This document shows positions 51,974 to 60,600 of a stretch of DNA of 64,000 nucleotides, piece after piece; the stretch's first letter is position 1, and each line of letters opens with the position of its first letter. The notes under the pieces were generated by a model. The model saw only the letters and a list, made by a program, of their open reading frames with translations. It had not been told where the DNA came from and searched no databases. Both the position numbers and the translations under genes were made by a program. This DNA is from Hornefia porci (GTDB lineage Bacteria > Bacillota > Clostridia > Peptostreptococcales > Anaerovoracaceae): assembly GCF_001940235.1 (NCBI RefSeq), contig NZ_MJIE01000001.1, positions 1,488,001 to 1,552,000 on the forward strand, in the 5' to 3' direction.

Positions 51974-52433
51974 CTTTTTTCTTCCTTTCCTGCTGCGCTC
52001 TCTTATTCGTATTCATACTGTCCCGGTATACAAAGAAACGGTCGTACAAATACTCTGTCGTGAGATTGATGCACATTGTAAATCCCAGTACAACGTAGTC
52101 GTTCCATCCCGCTCTGTCCGTCAGCATATTCCCCCACCAGGTAGAGGCGGGCGTGAATACGCAGTAAAAGAGAAATACCTTGAACATCGCCATCGGAACG
52201 TTGTTGGCGGATTTAAATGTGAATTCGCGGTTCCATGTAAAGTTCCAGAGCACTGAAAGAATCAGGGCAATCAAATAACATGGCCAGTATGTCCATCTGG
52301 TCAGCAATTTGAGAACCGTGAACGACACGGTCTCCACGATCCCCGCTGACACGGAGAACAAAAAGAATTTAAAAATCTGAATCTTCGTCTCCCGGGCATC
52401 CGGCGTATACACATCACTGCGACTTTTTTTCAC
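51960..52433 (-). CDS. GtrA-family membrane protein
   Basis: 157 residues starting at GTG 52433, with GGGGG 7 nt upstream. Four helices with FKFFLFSVSAGIVETVSF and NFTWNREFTFKS, a GtrA hallmark. GtrA proteins assist transfer of lipid-linked sugars across the membrane in glycan modification. It is first in the cluster with TetR, aminotransferase and aldolase-like genes. TATAAT lies just upstream (52482-52487, minus strand) with a weak -35. Confidence 0.82.
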   Translation of the reverse strand: MKKSRSDVYTPDARETKIQIFKFFLFSVSAGIVETVSFTVLKLLTRWTYWPCYLIALILSVLWNFTWNREFTFKSANNVPMAMFKVFLFYCVFTPASTWWGNMLTDRAGWNDYVVLGFTMCINLTTEYLYDRFFVYRDSMNTNKRAQQERKKKDAGN

Positions 52434-52574
52434 ACTATAACCCCCACCAGGCAAGTTGTACTTTTGTTTAATTATCTCACTATTATACGGATAATACAAT
52501 ACAAAATTTTTAGTTATTTTTTCAGTCTTTTTTGTTTGTAATACATAAAAGTTGGAAAATAAAGACGACAGCAG

Positions 52575-52624
52575 AAAACCCGGACCGCATCTTCCTCCGT
52601 TCAGACGATGACGCGGCCCGGGTC
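52575..52624 (-). terminator. tyrS terminator
   Basis: ACCCGG-g-CCGCGTC / GATGCGG-t-CCGGGT, followed by TTTTC on the minus strand. Confidence 0.8.
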
Positions 52625-52648
52625 CGGTATCTCAGTCACGTGCACCCG

Positions 52649-53983
52649 CTACCGGAGCACGACCTTGATGAATTTTTTCTTTCCTTTCTGGATTAATATC
52701 TCGCCGTCCCGGAAATGCTCCGCCGTTATCGAAGCCCGGGCGTCTGTAATCTTCTCTCCGTCGACGGACAGTCCGCCCTGCTCCACCGTTCTGCGGGCCT
52801 CGCCGTTGGAGGACGCCAGCCCCAGTTCCTTCATCAGCGTCAGCAGACCTTTGCCCTCGCCGGCGAAGTCGGCCGCGGGATATTCCTTTGTCGGAATATT
52901 CTTCGTCGCAGTGCCGCCGCCGAACGCCGCCCGTGCGCCTTCCTGCGCCTTGCGCGCCTCCTCTTCACCGTGAACGAGCTTAGTGACCTCATAGGCGAGG
53001 ACTTCCTTGGCTTTGTTGATCTCCGCGCCCTCCAGAGCAGCCAGCCGTCTGACCTCATCCATCGGCAGGAACGTGAGCATCCGCAGACATTTCTCCACAT
53101 CAGCGTCGTCCACATTGCGCCAGTACTGATAGAATTCATACGGAGAAGTCCGTTCCGGCGACAGCCACAGCGCTCCCTTAGCGGTTTTTCCCATCTTCTT
53201 GCCTTCGCTGTTGGTCAGCAGAGCGAAGGTCATTCCGTAGACCTCTTTGCCGCACATCTTGCGGGTAAGGTCGACGCCGCCGATGATATTGGACCACTGA
53301 TCGTTTCCTCCGAATTCCATCTTCACATCGAAGTCCCGGGCCATGACCATGAAGTCATAGGACTGCATCAGCATATAATTGAACTCGAAGAACGTCAGGC
53401 CGCCGGCCCGCTCCATTCTCTGCTTGAAGGCCTCCGCCCGCAGCATCTGGTTGACATTGAAGTGAGTGCCGACGGTGCGGACGAACTCCACGTAGTTCAG
53501 AGGCCGGAGCCAGTGTCCGTTGTTGACGCTGATGGCCTTTCCCGGTTCGGGCGTCTTGCTCTCATGTCCGGGAGCGAACACTCCATTGTTCCCGGCGTAT
53601 TCCCACTCCTCGTCAAATTCAAGGAAGCGGTCGAAGAGCTTCTTGAACTGACGGCAGTTTTCATCAATGGTGTCCACATCCATCAGCTGACGCATATCCG
53701 TGCGTCCCGAAGGATCTCCGACCATGCCGGTTCCCCCGCCCAGCAGCACCACCGGAGTATGACCGAATTTCTGCATATACATCATGATGATGACCTGCAT
53801 GAAATGCCCCACATGCAGGCAGTCCGCCGTGGGATCGAATCCGATGTAGAATTTGATCTTTTCCCGTCCCAGAAGGCTGCGAACCGCATCCTCATCGGTG
53901 ACCTGCTCGATGAAGCCGCGCTCCTTCAGAACGTCATAGACGTTATCATGCTGACTGATATTATCCGGTATAAAATTTTTCAT
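52649..53983 (-). CDS. tyrS: Tyrosyl-tRNA synthetase
   Basis: 444 residues. Class I synthetase with HIGH-type motif CLHVGHF (about 54-60), [10 protein letters not shown] and the KMSKS-type loop KMGKTAKG (about 250). The C-terminal S4-like RNA-binding domain ([20 protein letters not shown]) is present. It charges tRNA-Tyr. Only 37 nt separate it from upp, so it is probably the last gene of the prfA-sua5-rpiB-upp-tyrS unit; there is no room for a T-box leader, unlike many Bacillota tyrS genes. Confidence 0.96.
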   Translation of the reverse strand: MKNFIPDNISQHDNVYDVLKERGFIEQVTDEDAVRSLLGREKIKFYIGFDPTADCLHVGHFMQVIIMMYMQKFGHTPVVLLGGGTGMVGDPSGRTDMRQLMDVDTIDENCRQFKKLFDRFLEFDEEWEYAGNNGVFAPGHESKTPEPGKAISVNNGHWLRPLNYVEFVRTVGTHFNVNQMLRAEAFKQRMERAGGLTFFEFNYMLMQSYDFMVMARDFDVKMEFGGNDQWSNIIGGVDLTRKMCGKEVYGMTFALLTNSEGKKMGKTAKGALWLSPERTSPYEFYQYWRNVDDADVEKCLRMLTFLPMDEVRRLAALEGAEINKAKEVLAYEVTKLVHGEEEARKAQEGARAAFGGGTATKNIPTKEYPAADFAGEGKGLLTLMKELGLASSNGEARRTVEQGGLSVDGEKITDARASITAEHFRDGEILIQKGKKKFIKVVLR

Positions 53984-54020
53984 TTAAAAAGCACTCTCCT
54001 CATTAATTCTGTTTTGTTCT

Positions 54021-54650
54021 TCACTTCGTTCCGTACAGCCTGTCCCCGGCGTCTCCAAGACCCGGCACGATGTAGGCGTTCTCGTCCAGCGTCTCATCCT
54101 TGGACGCGATGTAGATATCGATATCAGGGTGCGCCTTCTGCAGCGTCTCAATGCCCTGCGGAGCCGCGATCAGGCACATGAAGGTGATGTTCCGGCCGCC
54201 GCGCTTCTTGATGAAGTCGATGGCCGCCACCGCGCTTCCGCCGGTGGCCAGCATGGGATCAACCACGAAAATCTGCCGTTTCTCGATGTCCTTCGGCAGT
54301 TTACAGTAATACTCCACCGGCTCGTGAGTCTCAGGGTCACGGTAAAGTCCTACATGCCCGACCTTGGCGTTGGGAACCAGCGCCAGCATTCCGTCCACAA
54401 AGCCCAGTCCGGCCCGCAGAATCGGCACGATCGCGATATCCTCGCCCTTCAGCATACGGACTCTGGTCCGGCAGATCGGCGTTTCAATCTCCACCTCCTC
54501 CAGAGGCAGATTCCGGGTCGCCTCGAAGCCCATCAGCATGGCCACCTCCTTCGCCAGCTCCCGGAAATCCTTGACACTGGTGTCCTTCATGCGCATCAGC
54601 GCCACCTTGTGCTGAATCAGCGGATGATCAAAAACATAAACTTTTCCCAT
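54021..54650 (-). CDS. upp: Uracil phosphoribosyltransferase
   Basis: 209 residues, standard length. [21 protein letters not shown] at the N-terminus, [14 protein letters not shown], and the PRPP loop [19 protein letters not shown] are diagnostic. The C-terminal [11 protein letters not shown] recognises uracil. It makes UMP from uracil and PRPP. It lies 23 nt behind rpiB. Confidence 0.97.
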   Translation of the reverse strand: MGKVYVFDHPLIQHKVALMRMKDTSVKDFRELAKEVAMLMGFEATRNLPLEEVEIETPICRTRVRMLKGEDIAIVPILRAGLGFVDGMLALVPNAKVGHVGLYRDPETHEPVEYYCKLPKDIEKRQIFVVDPMLATGGSAVAAIDFIKKRGGRNITFMCLIAAPQGIETLQKAHPDIDIYIASKDETLDENAYIVPGLGDAGDRLYGTK

Positions 54651-54673
54651 AATGTGACTCCTCTCTCCTCAGA

Positions 54674-55105
54674 TTACATTGCGTCCAGCATATCCGTTCT
54701 TCTCTTGTGACGTCCGCCCTGGAACTCGCTGTCCAGCCACGCGTCGGTGATGCGGATCGCCTCCTCCGTTTCCAGGATCCGGCCGCCCAGCGCCAGCACA
54801 TTCGCATTGTTATGCTGTTTCGCCAGCTCCGCCATCTCCACCGAGGTACAAAGAGCGCAGCGCACGCCCTTTACTTTGTTCGCCGCGATGGAGATTCCGA
54901 TTCCGGTGCCGCAGCAGACCACGCCCAGGTTCGCCTTGCCCGCCGCGACCGCCTCGCCGCAGGCCTGCCCGTAAACGGGGTAATCCACCGAATCCTCGGT
55001 ATCCGTTCCAAGGTCCACGACCTTGTATCCGCGCTCAATCAGATGCTCCTTCACCGCCAGCTTCAGCCTGAATCCGCCGTGATCACTTGCTACCGCTATA
55101 ACCAT
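54674..55105 (-). CDS. rpiB: Ribose-5-phosphate isomerase B
   Basis: 143 residues. VIAVASDHGGFRLKLAVKEH (Asp/His sugar-phosphate site), VDLGTDTEDSVDYPVYG, GVVCCGTGIGISIAANKVKG with the catalytic Cys, and NNANVLALGGR identify the family. It interconverts ribose 5-phosphate and ribulose 5-phosphate. Only 2 nt lie between the sua5 stop and its ATG, so it is translationally coupled. Confidence 0.95.
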   Translation of the reverse strand: MVIAVASDHGGFRLKLAVKEHLIERGYKVVDLGTDTEDSVDYPVYGQACGEAVAAGKANLGVVCCGTGIGISIAANKVKGVRCALCTSVEMAELAKQHNNANVLALGGRILETEEAIRITDAWLDSEFQGGRHKRRTDMLDAM

Positions 55106-55107
55106 TT

Positions 55108-56106
55108 CTACACCTCTCTTACGTTAAAACCTGCTGATTTCAGCATCCTGTTCATGACCGAAAATCCGACTCCCCGCTGCGGAAGCGCCGCCGCGAGAAT
55201 CACGTCCGCGCCCTCCCGGTCCGCCTGACGAAGCATGGCGAATATCTCATGCGCCGCCACGGTTTCTCTGTCTTCATCGAAGTCAATAACAAAGACCTTC
55301 TGACCGAGCGCTTCACGCTCCGCCCGTTCCTGGTCGATGGCCGCCTCCACACGGATACGGTCTCCCTTAAAAATAATCATCTCCGCTCTGGGGGCGTAAT
55401 GCCGGTACTTCATCCCCGGCGCTTTGGGATGAAAATCCTCTCCCTCCCGCGGTTTCCTGTTCAGCGTCGGGTCAAGCAGAATCTCCTGACCCAGCGCCTC
55501 CTCAAAGTCTTTCTTTGTGATATACCCCGGACGCAGGATCATCGGAATCTTGCCGGTCATATCGATAACGGTAGACTCGATTCCGATCCGGCACGGCCCA
55601 CTCTGAATCACCGCGTCGATGCGTCCGTCCAGGTCGTCGATGACATGCTGCGCCGTCGTCGGACTCGGCCGCCCCGAAAGGTTGGCGCTGGGCGCCGCAA
55701 TCACGCATCCGGACCGGCGGATCAGTTCTCTGGCCACCTCGTTTTCCGGCATTCGCACCCCGACCGTCTCCAGATTTCCGGTGGTAACGTAGGGAATATA
55801 TTCGCCCCGGGGAACGATCATGGTCATCGGACCCGGCCAGAACCGGTCCATCAGCGTCTTCATGTCTTCCGTCACCAGGAACGTGACCCGCCCCAGCTCC
55901 TCCCGCTCCGCGATATGCACGATCGTCGGATTATCGGCGGGCCGCCCCTTGGCCTCGTAGATTTTCCGCACAGCATCGGCGTCCATCGCGTTAGCGCCCA
56001 GCCCGTAAACCGTTTCCGTCGGAAACGCCACGAGCCCGCCCTGCTCGATAATCTGCGCCGCGATGCGGATATCTTCATCTGTATCCTTCAGTAATCTCGT
56101 TTTCAT
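55108..56106 (-). CDS. sua5: L-threonylcarbamoyladenylate synthase (Sua5 type)
   Basis: 332 residues, the two-domain Sua5 form rather than the short TsaC. GGLVAFPTETVYGLGANAMD, then IYEAKGRPADNPTIVHI and PSANLSGRPSPTTAQHV are the YrdC-domain motifs. The C-terminal Sua5 domain (about 230-330) follows HPKAPGMKYRHYAPR. It makes the threonylcarbamoyl donor for t6A37 of tRNAs. Its ATG overlaps the prfA stop (TGATG). Confidence 0.95.
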   Translation of the reverse strand: MKTRLLKDTDEDIRIAAQIIEQGGLVAFPTETVYGLGANAMDADAVRKIYEAKGRPADNPTIVHIAEREELGRVTFLVTEDMKTLMDRFWPGPMTMIVPRGEYIPYVTTGNLETVGVRMPENEVARELIRRSGCVIAAPSANLSGRPSPTTAQHVIDDLDGRIDAVIQSGPCRIGIESTVIDMTGKIPMILRPGYITKKDFEEALGQEILLDPTLNRKPREGEDFHPKAPGMKYRHYAPRAEMIIFKGDRIRVEAAIDQERAEREALGQKVFVIDFDEDRETVAAHEIFAMLRQADREGADVILAAALPQRGVGFSVMNRMLKSAGFNVREV

Positions 56107-57170
56107 CAGAAATTGTTCATCTTCCTTGCCTGGTCATCTGTGGTCAGGGCGTCGATTATCTCGTCAATATCGCCGTCCAGAATGGAATCCAGCTTGTACA
56201 GCGTCAGTCCGATGCGGTGATCGGTGCAGCGCCCCTGGGGGAAATTGTAGGTGCGGATCCGTTCGCTCCGGTCGCCGGAACCGATCTGATCCTTCCGTTC
56301 CGCCGCAATCTCCGCCGCCTGCTCCCGCTGCATTTTGTCATACAGCCTGGCCTTCAGAACCTTCATCGCCTTTTCACGATTCTTGATCTGGGATTTTTCG
56401 TCCTGGCAGGTGACCACAAGCCCCGTGGGAAGGTGTGTCAGCCGAACCGCGGAATCCGTCGTGTTGACGCATTGTCCGCCGTTTCCTGACGCCCGGTACA
56501 CATCCACCTTGACGTCGTTGGGATCGATGTGCACCTCCACATCGTCCACCTCCGGGAGCACCGCCACGGTCGCGGCCGACGTATGAATCCGCCCGGACGC
56601 CTCCGTCTCCGGCACCCGCTGCACCCTGTGAACGCCGCTCTCATACTTCAGTCTGGAATATGCGCCCTTGCCCTTTATCAGCACCTCCGCCTCCTTGACG
56701 CCGCCGATTCCGGTGTCGTTGAGATCCATGATTTCCACCTTCCAGCGCTTTCTCTCGGCGTACCGGGTATACATGCGCAGCAGGTCTCCGCCGAACAAAG
56801 CAGCCTCGTCCCCGCCGGTACCGGCGCGGATCTCGAGGATGACATTGCGCTCATCGTTGGGATCCTTCGGAATCAGCAGAACCTTCAGTTCCTCCGCGAT
56901 CCGGGAAATGCTGTCCTCCTGCTCCGCGATCTCCGCCTTCGCCAGATCCCGCATCTCCTCGTCGCTTTCATTCTCCACGATTTCACGGGCGAAGTCCAGT
57001 TCCTCCTTCGCCTTTTTATATTCCTTATATTTCGTGACGATGGGCTCCATCTCGCCCATCTCCTTCATATGCTTCTGCCAGACACTCTGATTCGCAATGA
57101 CATCCGGATCTGCAACGATCCTGGTCAGCTCATCGTATTTATCGACGACAGAATCCAGTTTTTCAAACAT
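56106..57170 (-). CDS. prfA: Peptide chain release factor 1
   Basis: 354 residues from ATG 57170; the open frame extends further but upstream sequence holds the promoter. The GGQ peptide-release motif is in [20 protein letters not shown], and the stop-codon-reading tripeptide is P-E-T in [14 protein letters not shown], fitting RF1 (PxT). It recognises UAA and UAG. It is first gene of a unit with sua5, rpiB, upp and tyrS. The methyltransferase prmC, often between prfA and sua5 in Bacillota, is absent here. Confidence 0.96.
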   Translation of the reverse strand: MFEKLDSVVDKYDELTRIVADPDVIANQSVWQKHMKEMGEMEPIVTKYKEYKKAKEELDFAREIVENESDEEMRDLAKAEIAEQEDSISRIAEELKVLLIPKDPNDERNVILEIRAGTGGDEAALFGGDLLRMYTRYAERKRWKVEIMDLNDTGIGGVKEAEVLIKGKGAYSRLKYESGVHRVQRVPETEASGRIHTSAATVAVLPEVDDVEVHIDPNDVKVDVYRASGNGGQCVNTTDSAVRLTHLPTGLVVTCQDEKSQIKNREKAMKVLKARLYDKMQREQAAEIAAERKDQIGSGDRSERIRTYNFPQGRCTDHRIGLTLYKLDSILDGDIDEIIDALTTDDQARKMNNF

Positions 57171-57305
57171 ACTCCACTTCTCTCCTTCTGTGCGGCCGCG
57201 CTCCGGCGCCGAATCCTCAAAGCTTCTCCGGTCCGTCAGCCCCGGTTTCCCGAAACCTGACTTCCTCCCCGAAGCTCCGCTGATGCCGCAAATTCCTAAC
57301 TTAGT

Positions 57306-57334
57306 ATTGTAGCATAGAACGAGGGAGTTGTCAC
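57306..57334 (-). promoter_or_regulatory. Promoter of the prfA unit
   Basis: Minus strand GTGACA, 17-bp spacer, TACAAT; the leader is about 130 nt. Confidence 0.6.
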
Positions 57335-57452
57335 GGTCAGAGGCGGGAATTCTCCAATATAAGCGGAGAAAATATATCAAAAGAATTTCGAAAGCGCTTT
57401 CAGAACATTTTATCCTGTTACTCTGCACAAATGCAGACATGATGGAATGCTG

Positions 57453-57504
57453 TTTAAACAAAAGCAACATCTCGATGGGGTGATACATCAAAGATGTCGC
57501 TTTT
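57453..57504 (-). terminator. Terminator behind the AGCS symporter
   Basis: AAAAGCGACATCT / AGATGTTGCTTTT, then GTTT on the minus strand, about 90 nt beyond the symporter stop. Confidence 0.75.
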
Positions 57505-57594
57505 CAAGCGTTCTGTCCGAACACATTATATTTGTCAAAATTTCTATTTGTCAGCTTTTATACCGTTTCACTATAATAGCATCTCTCTGATTTT

Positions 57595-58980
57595 TTATTC
57601 AGCCATTTCATCATCATGAATAGGAAGAACCACACCATCATCCACACTCCGAAAATATCTTTTTGTCAGTTTAGCGACCTTAGGACTCAATAAAATCAAA
57701 GCAATCAAGTTCGGAATCGCCATGAGTCCATTACATGTATCCGCAAGATCCCATACAAACTCAAGACCGCCAATAGATCCGATTATAATAAAGACACACC
57801 ATGTAATCCGAATTGGTACGACCGATTTTGTGCCAAAAAGATAATCCGCCGATCTTTCACAATAATAATTTGCCGAAATTAAACATGAATAGCCAAACAA
57901 AATCGCACTTATCATAACTATATAGCTACCAATTGTACCCGGCAACGTCATCTCAAAGGCCTTCATTGTCAACGCCGAGCCGGACAATCCCGAAGTCCAT
58001 GCCCCCGAAATAACAATTGCCAGACCTGTAATCGTCGCTATAATCAAGGTATCAAGGAATACTTCAGTAGCCCCCCAGATACCCTGTTCCGTAGGATAAT
58101 TTACTTTTGCGCTGGAATGAATAATCGGAGAGCTTCCTAATCCCGCTTCGTTTGAGAACAAACCTCGAGCCATTCCTTTTGTCATGCATTGTATAATTGT
58201 AGTCCCCGCAAAACCTCCAACGGCACCTTGCGGACAAAACGCTCCTTTGAATATTTCGGCAAATGCAGAAGGTACCTCCCTGATGTTCAACATAATAATC
58301 ATTATTCCTGCAACAATATAAATGCCCGTCATTATTGGTGTTAAAAACTGACAGACTTCTCCAATTCTTTTTATTCCGCCAAGAATTACAACCGCTGTTA
58401 ATACTGAAAAAGCAATCCCTGTTGCTATCGGCGGAATCCCATACTGCGCCTGAACGGACAAGCAAATAGAGTTCGTGTCTACTATTGCTCCAACTACAAA
58501 GTATGCAATAATTACCATAACCGAAAAAAATCCTGCCAGCCATTTCTGATGCAGCCCTTTGTCAATATAGTACATAGCCCCACCAGCAAAGGTTCCATCG
58601 GGTCGCTTTTCTCGATAATGGATTCCCAATGATATCTCTGAAAATTTAGTTGCCATTCCGAATATGGCAGAAACCCACATCCAGAAAATAGCTCCTGGTC
58701 CTCCAATTGCAATGGCCGTAGCTACACCGGCAATGTTTCCAGTTCCAACAACAGCCGCAATAGACGTAAGACCTGCCTGCGCCGATGAAATCGAGCCTTC
58801 ACCATTCGATTTAGCAAACGCTTTCCCAATAGTATTTTTCCAGATATACCCAAATCTCCTGAACTGGATAAAATTCAAACGAATTGTTAAATATACCCCT
58901 ACTCCTACCAAAAGCAGAACCATATAAGGTCCCCAGACAATTCCATTTATCTGATCGTTTACAGCATATACAATTCTCAT
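57595..58980 (-). CDS. Sodium:alanine/glycine symporter, AGCS family
   Basis: 461 residues from ATG 58980, with AGGAGG 7 nt upstream. About 11 helices. AAVVGTGNIAGVATAIAIGGPGAIFWMW is the AGCS signature (residues about 73-100, binding substrate and sodium), and GLFSNEAGLGSSPIIHSSAK is the second. It imports small neutral amino acids with Na+. It is more AT-rich than the core genes to its left. A sigma-54 promoter and two enhancer-like palindromes lie upstream, and the neighbouring kinase/sigma-54 activator pair almost certainly controls it. Confidence 0.92.
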   Translation of the reverse strand: MRIVYAVNDQINGIVWGPYMVLLLVGVGVYLTIRLNFIQFRRFGYIWKNTIGKAFAKSNGEGSISSAQAGLTSIAAVVGTGNIAGVATAIAIGGPGAIFWMWVSAIFGMATKFSEISLGIHYREKRPDGTFAGGAMYYIDKGLHQKWLAGFFSVMVIIAYFVVGAIVDTNSICLSVQAQYGIPPIATGIAFSVLTAVVILGGIKRIGEVCQFLTPIMTGIYIVAGIMIIMLNIREVPSAFAEIFKGAFCPQGAVGGFAGTTIIQCMTKGMARGLFSNEAGLGSSPIIHSSAKVNYPTEQGIWGATEVFLDTLIIATITGLAIVISGAWTSGLSGSALTMKAFEMTLPGTIGSYIVMISAILFGYSCLISANYYCERSADYLFGTKSVVPIRITWCVFIIIGSIGGLEFVWDLADTCNGLMAIPNLIALILLSPKVAKLTKRYFRSVDDGVVLPIHDDEMAE

Positions 58981-59037
58981 ATGACGACCTCCTACAAACA
59001 CTTTTTCAAAAATTCTAACTTATACAATTTCTGATTC

Positions 59038-59052
59038 GCAAATCATGTGCCA
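59038..59052 (-). promoter_or_regulatory. Sigma-54 (-24/-12) promoter of the symporter
   Basis: Minus strand TGGCACATGATTTGC has GG and GC separated by exactly 10 bp and matches TGGCAC-N5-TTGC. It lies about 50 nt before the start codon. Confidence 0.85.
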
Positions 59053-59177
59053 GAATATGTGTTATCATGAGTTCGTTAACCATTGTTATATGCAGAAACG
59101 CAGAGTTTTGCCCGTCTTAAGAAATTCAGCCGCCTCCTTAGGCAGTGCTTTGTACAAAATATATTCCACCTAAATGC

Positions 59178-59191
59178 CGAAATTTATTTCA
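59178..59191. promoter_or_regulatory. Enhancer-like palindrome, promoter-proximal
   Basis: CGAAAT-TT-ATTTCA, an inverted repeat centred about 140 bp upstream of the -24/-12 element. Confidence 0.65.
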
Positions 59192-59218
59192 TATTCAATA
59201 TAAATTCAACTCGAATGA

Positions 59219-59232
59219 TGAAATTTATTTCA
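59219..59232. promoter_or_regulatory. Enhancer-like palindrome, promoter-distal
   Basis: TGAAAT-TT-ATTTCA, centred 41 bp (about four helical turns) from the proximal copy. It overlaps the stop codon of the activator gene. Confidence 0.65.
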
Positions 59233-60600
59233 CGGTTTCAACCCATACTTATTAATCTTATTCCAAAGTTGCCGAGGTGTGATGGACAACTCTTTAGCAG
59301 TACGCGTAACATTCCCATCATACTCTCTTAATTTTTTTGAAATAAACCGGGATTCAAAAAAATCACGGGCATCGTGAAGCGATTGAATGTTTTCCGCACC
59401 CGAGCAAATTCTTTCCGCAATTTGCTTGTCAGGCAAAACATCGCTGTGCCGAATTATCCCGTCTTCGCTGAGAACAACCAATCTTTCCAATATATTTTTC
59501 AGTTCTCTTACATTTCCAGGATAATTATAGCCCAAAAGCCCTGTCATAACTTCTTCATCAACAGAAATAACTTTTTTCTTTTGTTCTGTCTGAATTTTTT
59601 TAAGAAAAAAATCAATCAAACATGGAATGTCTTCTCGACGTTCACGAAGTGGCGGTATTGTAATTGTAAGCGCATTGATTCGATAAAGAAGATCCTCTCG
59701 AAACATTCCGACTTTCGTTTGCTCTGACAGTTCCTTGTTAGTCGCGGAAATAAGGCGGATATCCAAAGAAATTGTTTTATTGCTCCCAATTCGTTCAATT
59801 GTGCGATTCTCCAATGTTCGCAAAAGCTTGCCCTGCGTCTCCATAGGTAGATCTCCGACTTCATCGAGAAAAAGGGTTCCACCGTCCGCCTCTTCAAATC
59901 TCCCAATTCTTTGACTCAATGCTCCTGTAAAAGCTCCTTTTTCATGACCAAACAACTCTGACTCAATGGTTCCACTGGAAAATGCTTGACAATTAACCGG
60001 AATAAACGGTCTGTTTTTTCGTCCCCCATTTTCATGAATATAGTGAGCTATTACTTCTTTGCCAACTCCCGATTCACCGATAAGCAACACATCAATATTT
60101 GAACGTGCAGCTTTTTCACAAGTCTTTAAAACTGCTGCAAATTCTTTGTTGGATGTGTCTAAAAAAGCTTCTGGGAAATTTTCTTGACGCACCAACTTTT
60201 TCGTCTTCTGTTGTTTTCTGTATTCTTTTGCAAGTCGATCTACATCCGTCACCAATTTAGTTAAGTCATCACTTTTGACAAAATACCCAACTGCTCCATT
60301 CTTTACTGTCTCCACCGCACTGTCAATAGTTCCATATGCCGTTGCAATCATAATCTCAATATCCGGATACTTTTCCTTGACAATCCGAACTAATTCCTGT
60401 CCACCCAGTCCCGGCATCTTCAAATCCGTAATCACAAGATTAATCATCTCCTCGCTCAGAATTCTCAATGCTTTACTTCCATCTGAAGCAGTCCGTACAA
60501 TGTATCCGCAGTTTTCAAAAACAATTGACAATACATTCTGATACTCAACCTCATCGTCTACCACCAATATTTTGAAATCACGATTCTCCATTCTTTTCAT
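59230..60600 (-). CDS. Sigma-54-dependent response regulator, NtrC family
   Basis: 456 residues. Receiver (1-120): VVDDEVEY, phosphoacceptor Asp in LVITDLKMPG, Lys in YFVKSDD. AAA+ domain (about 145-385): Walker A GESGVGKE, the sigma-54 contact loop GAFTGA in GHEKGAFTGALSQR, Walker B GGTLFLDEVGD. C-terminal Fis-type HTH: VTRTAKELSITPRQLWNKIN. It activates transcription from -24/-12 promoters after phosphorylation. The start overlaps the kinase stop by 4 nt, with GGAGGAG 8 nt upstream. Its obvious target is the symporter next door. Confidence 0.95.
   Translation of the reverse strand: MKRMENRDFKILVVDDEVEYQNVLSIVFENCGYIVRTASDGSKALRILSEEMINLVITDLKMPGLGGQELVRIVKEKYPDIEIMIATAYGTIDSAVETVKNGAVGYFVKSDDLTKLVTDVDRLAKEYRKQQKTKKLVRQENFPEAFLDTSNKEFAAVLKTCEKAARSNIDVLLIGESGVGKEVIAHYIHENGGRKNRPFIPVNCQAFSSGTIESELFGHEKGAFTGALSQRIGRFEEADGGTLFLDEVGDLPMETQGKLLRTLENRTIERIGSNKTISLDIRLISATNKELSEQTKVGMFREDLLYRINALTITIPPLRERREDIPCLIDFFLKKIQTEQKKKVISVDEEVMTGLLGYNYPGNVRELKNILERLVVLSEDGIIRHSDVLPDKQIAERICSGAENIQSLHDARDFFESRFISKKLREYDGNVTRTAKELSITPRQLWNKINKYGLKP

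Noticed and set aside
49811..52063. 750-codon plus-strand open frame across the aminotransferase and TetR genes
   Set aside because: It spans three well-supported minus-strand genes and gives a His/Arg/Gln-rich sequence without known domains.
53984..54020. T-box leader for tyrS
   Set aside because: Only 37 nt separate upp and tyrS, far too short for a T-box.
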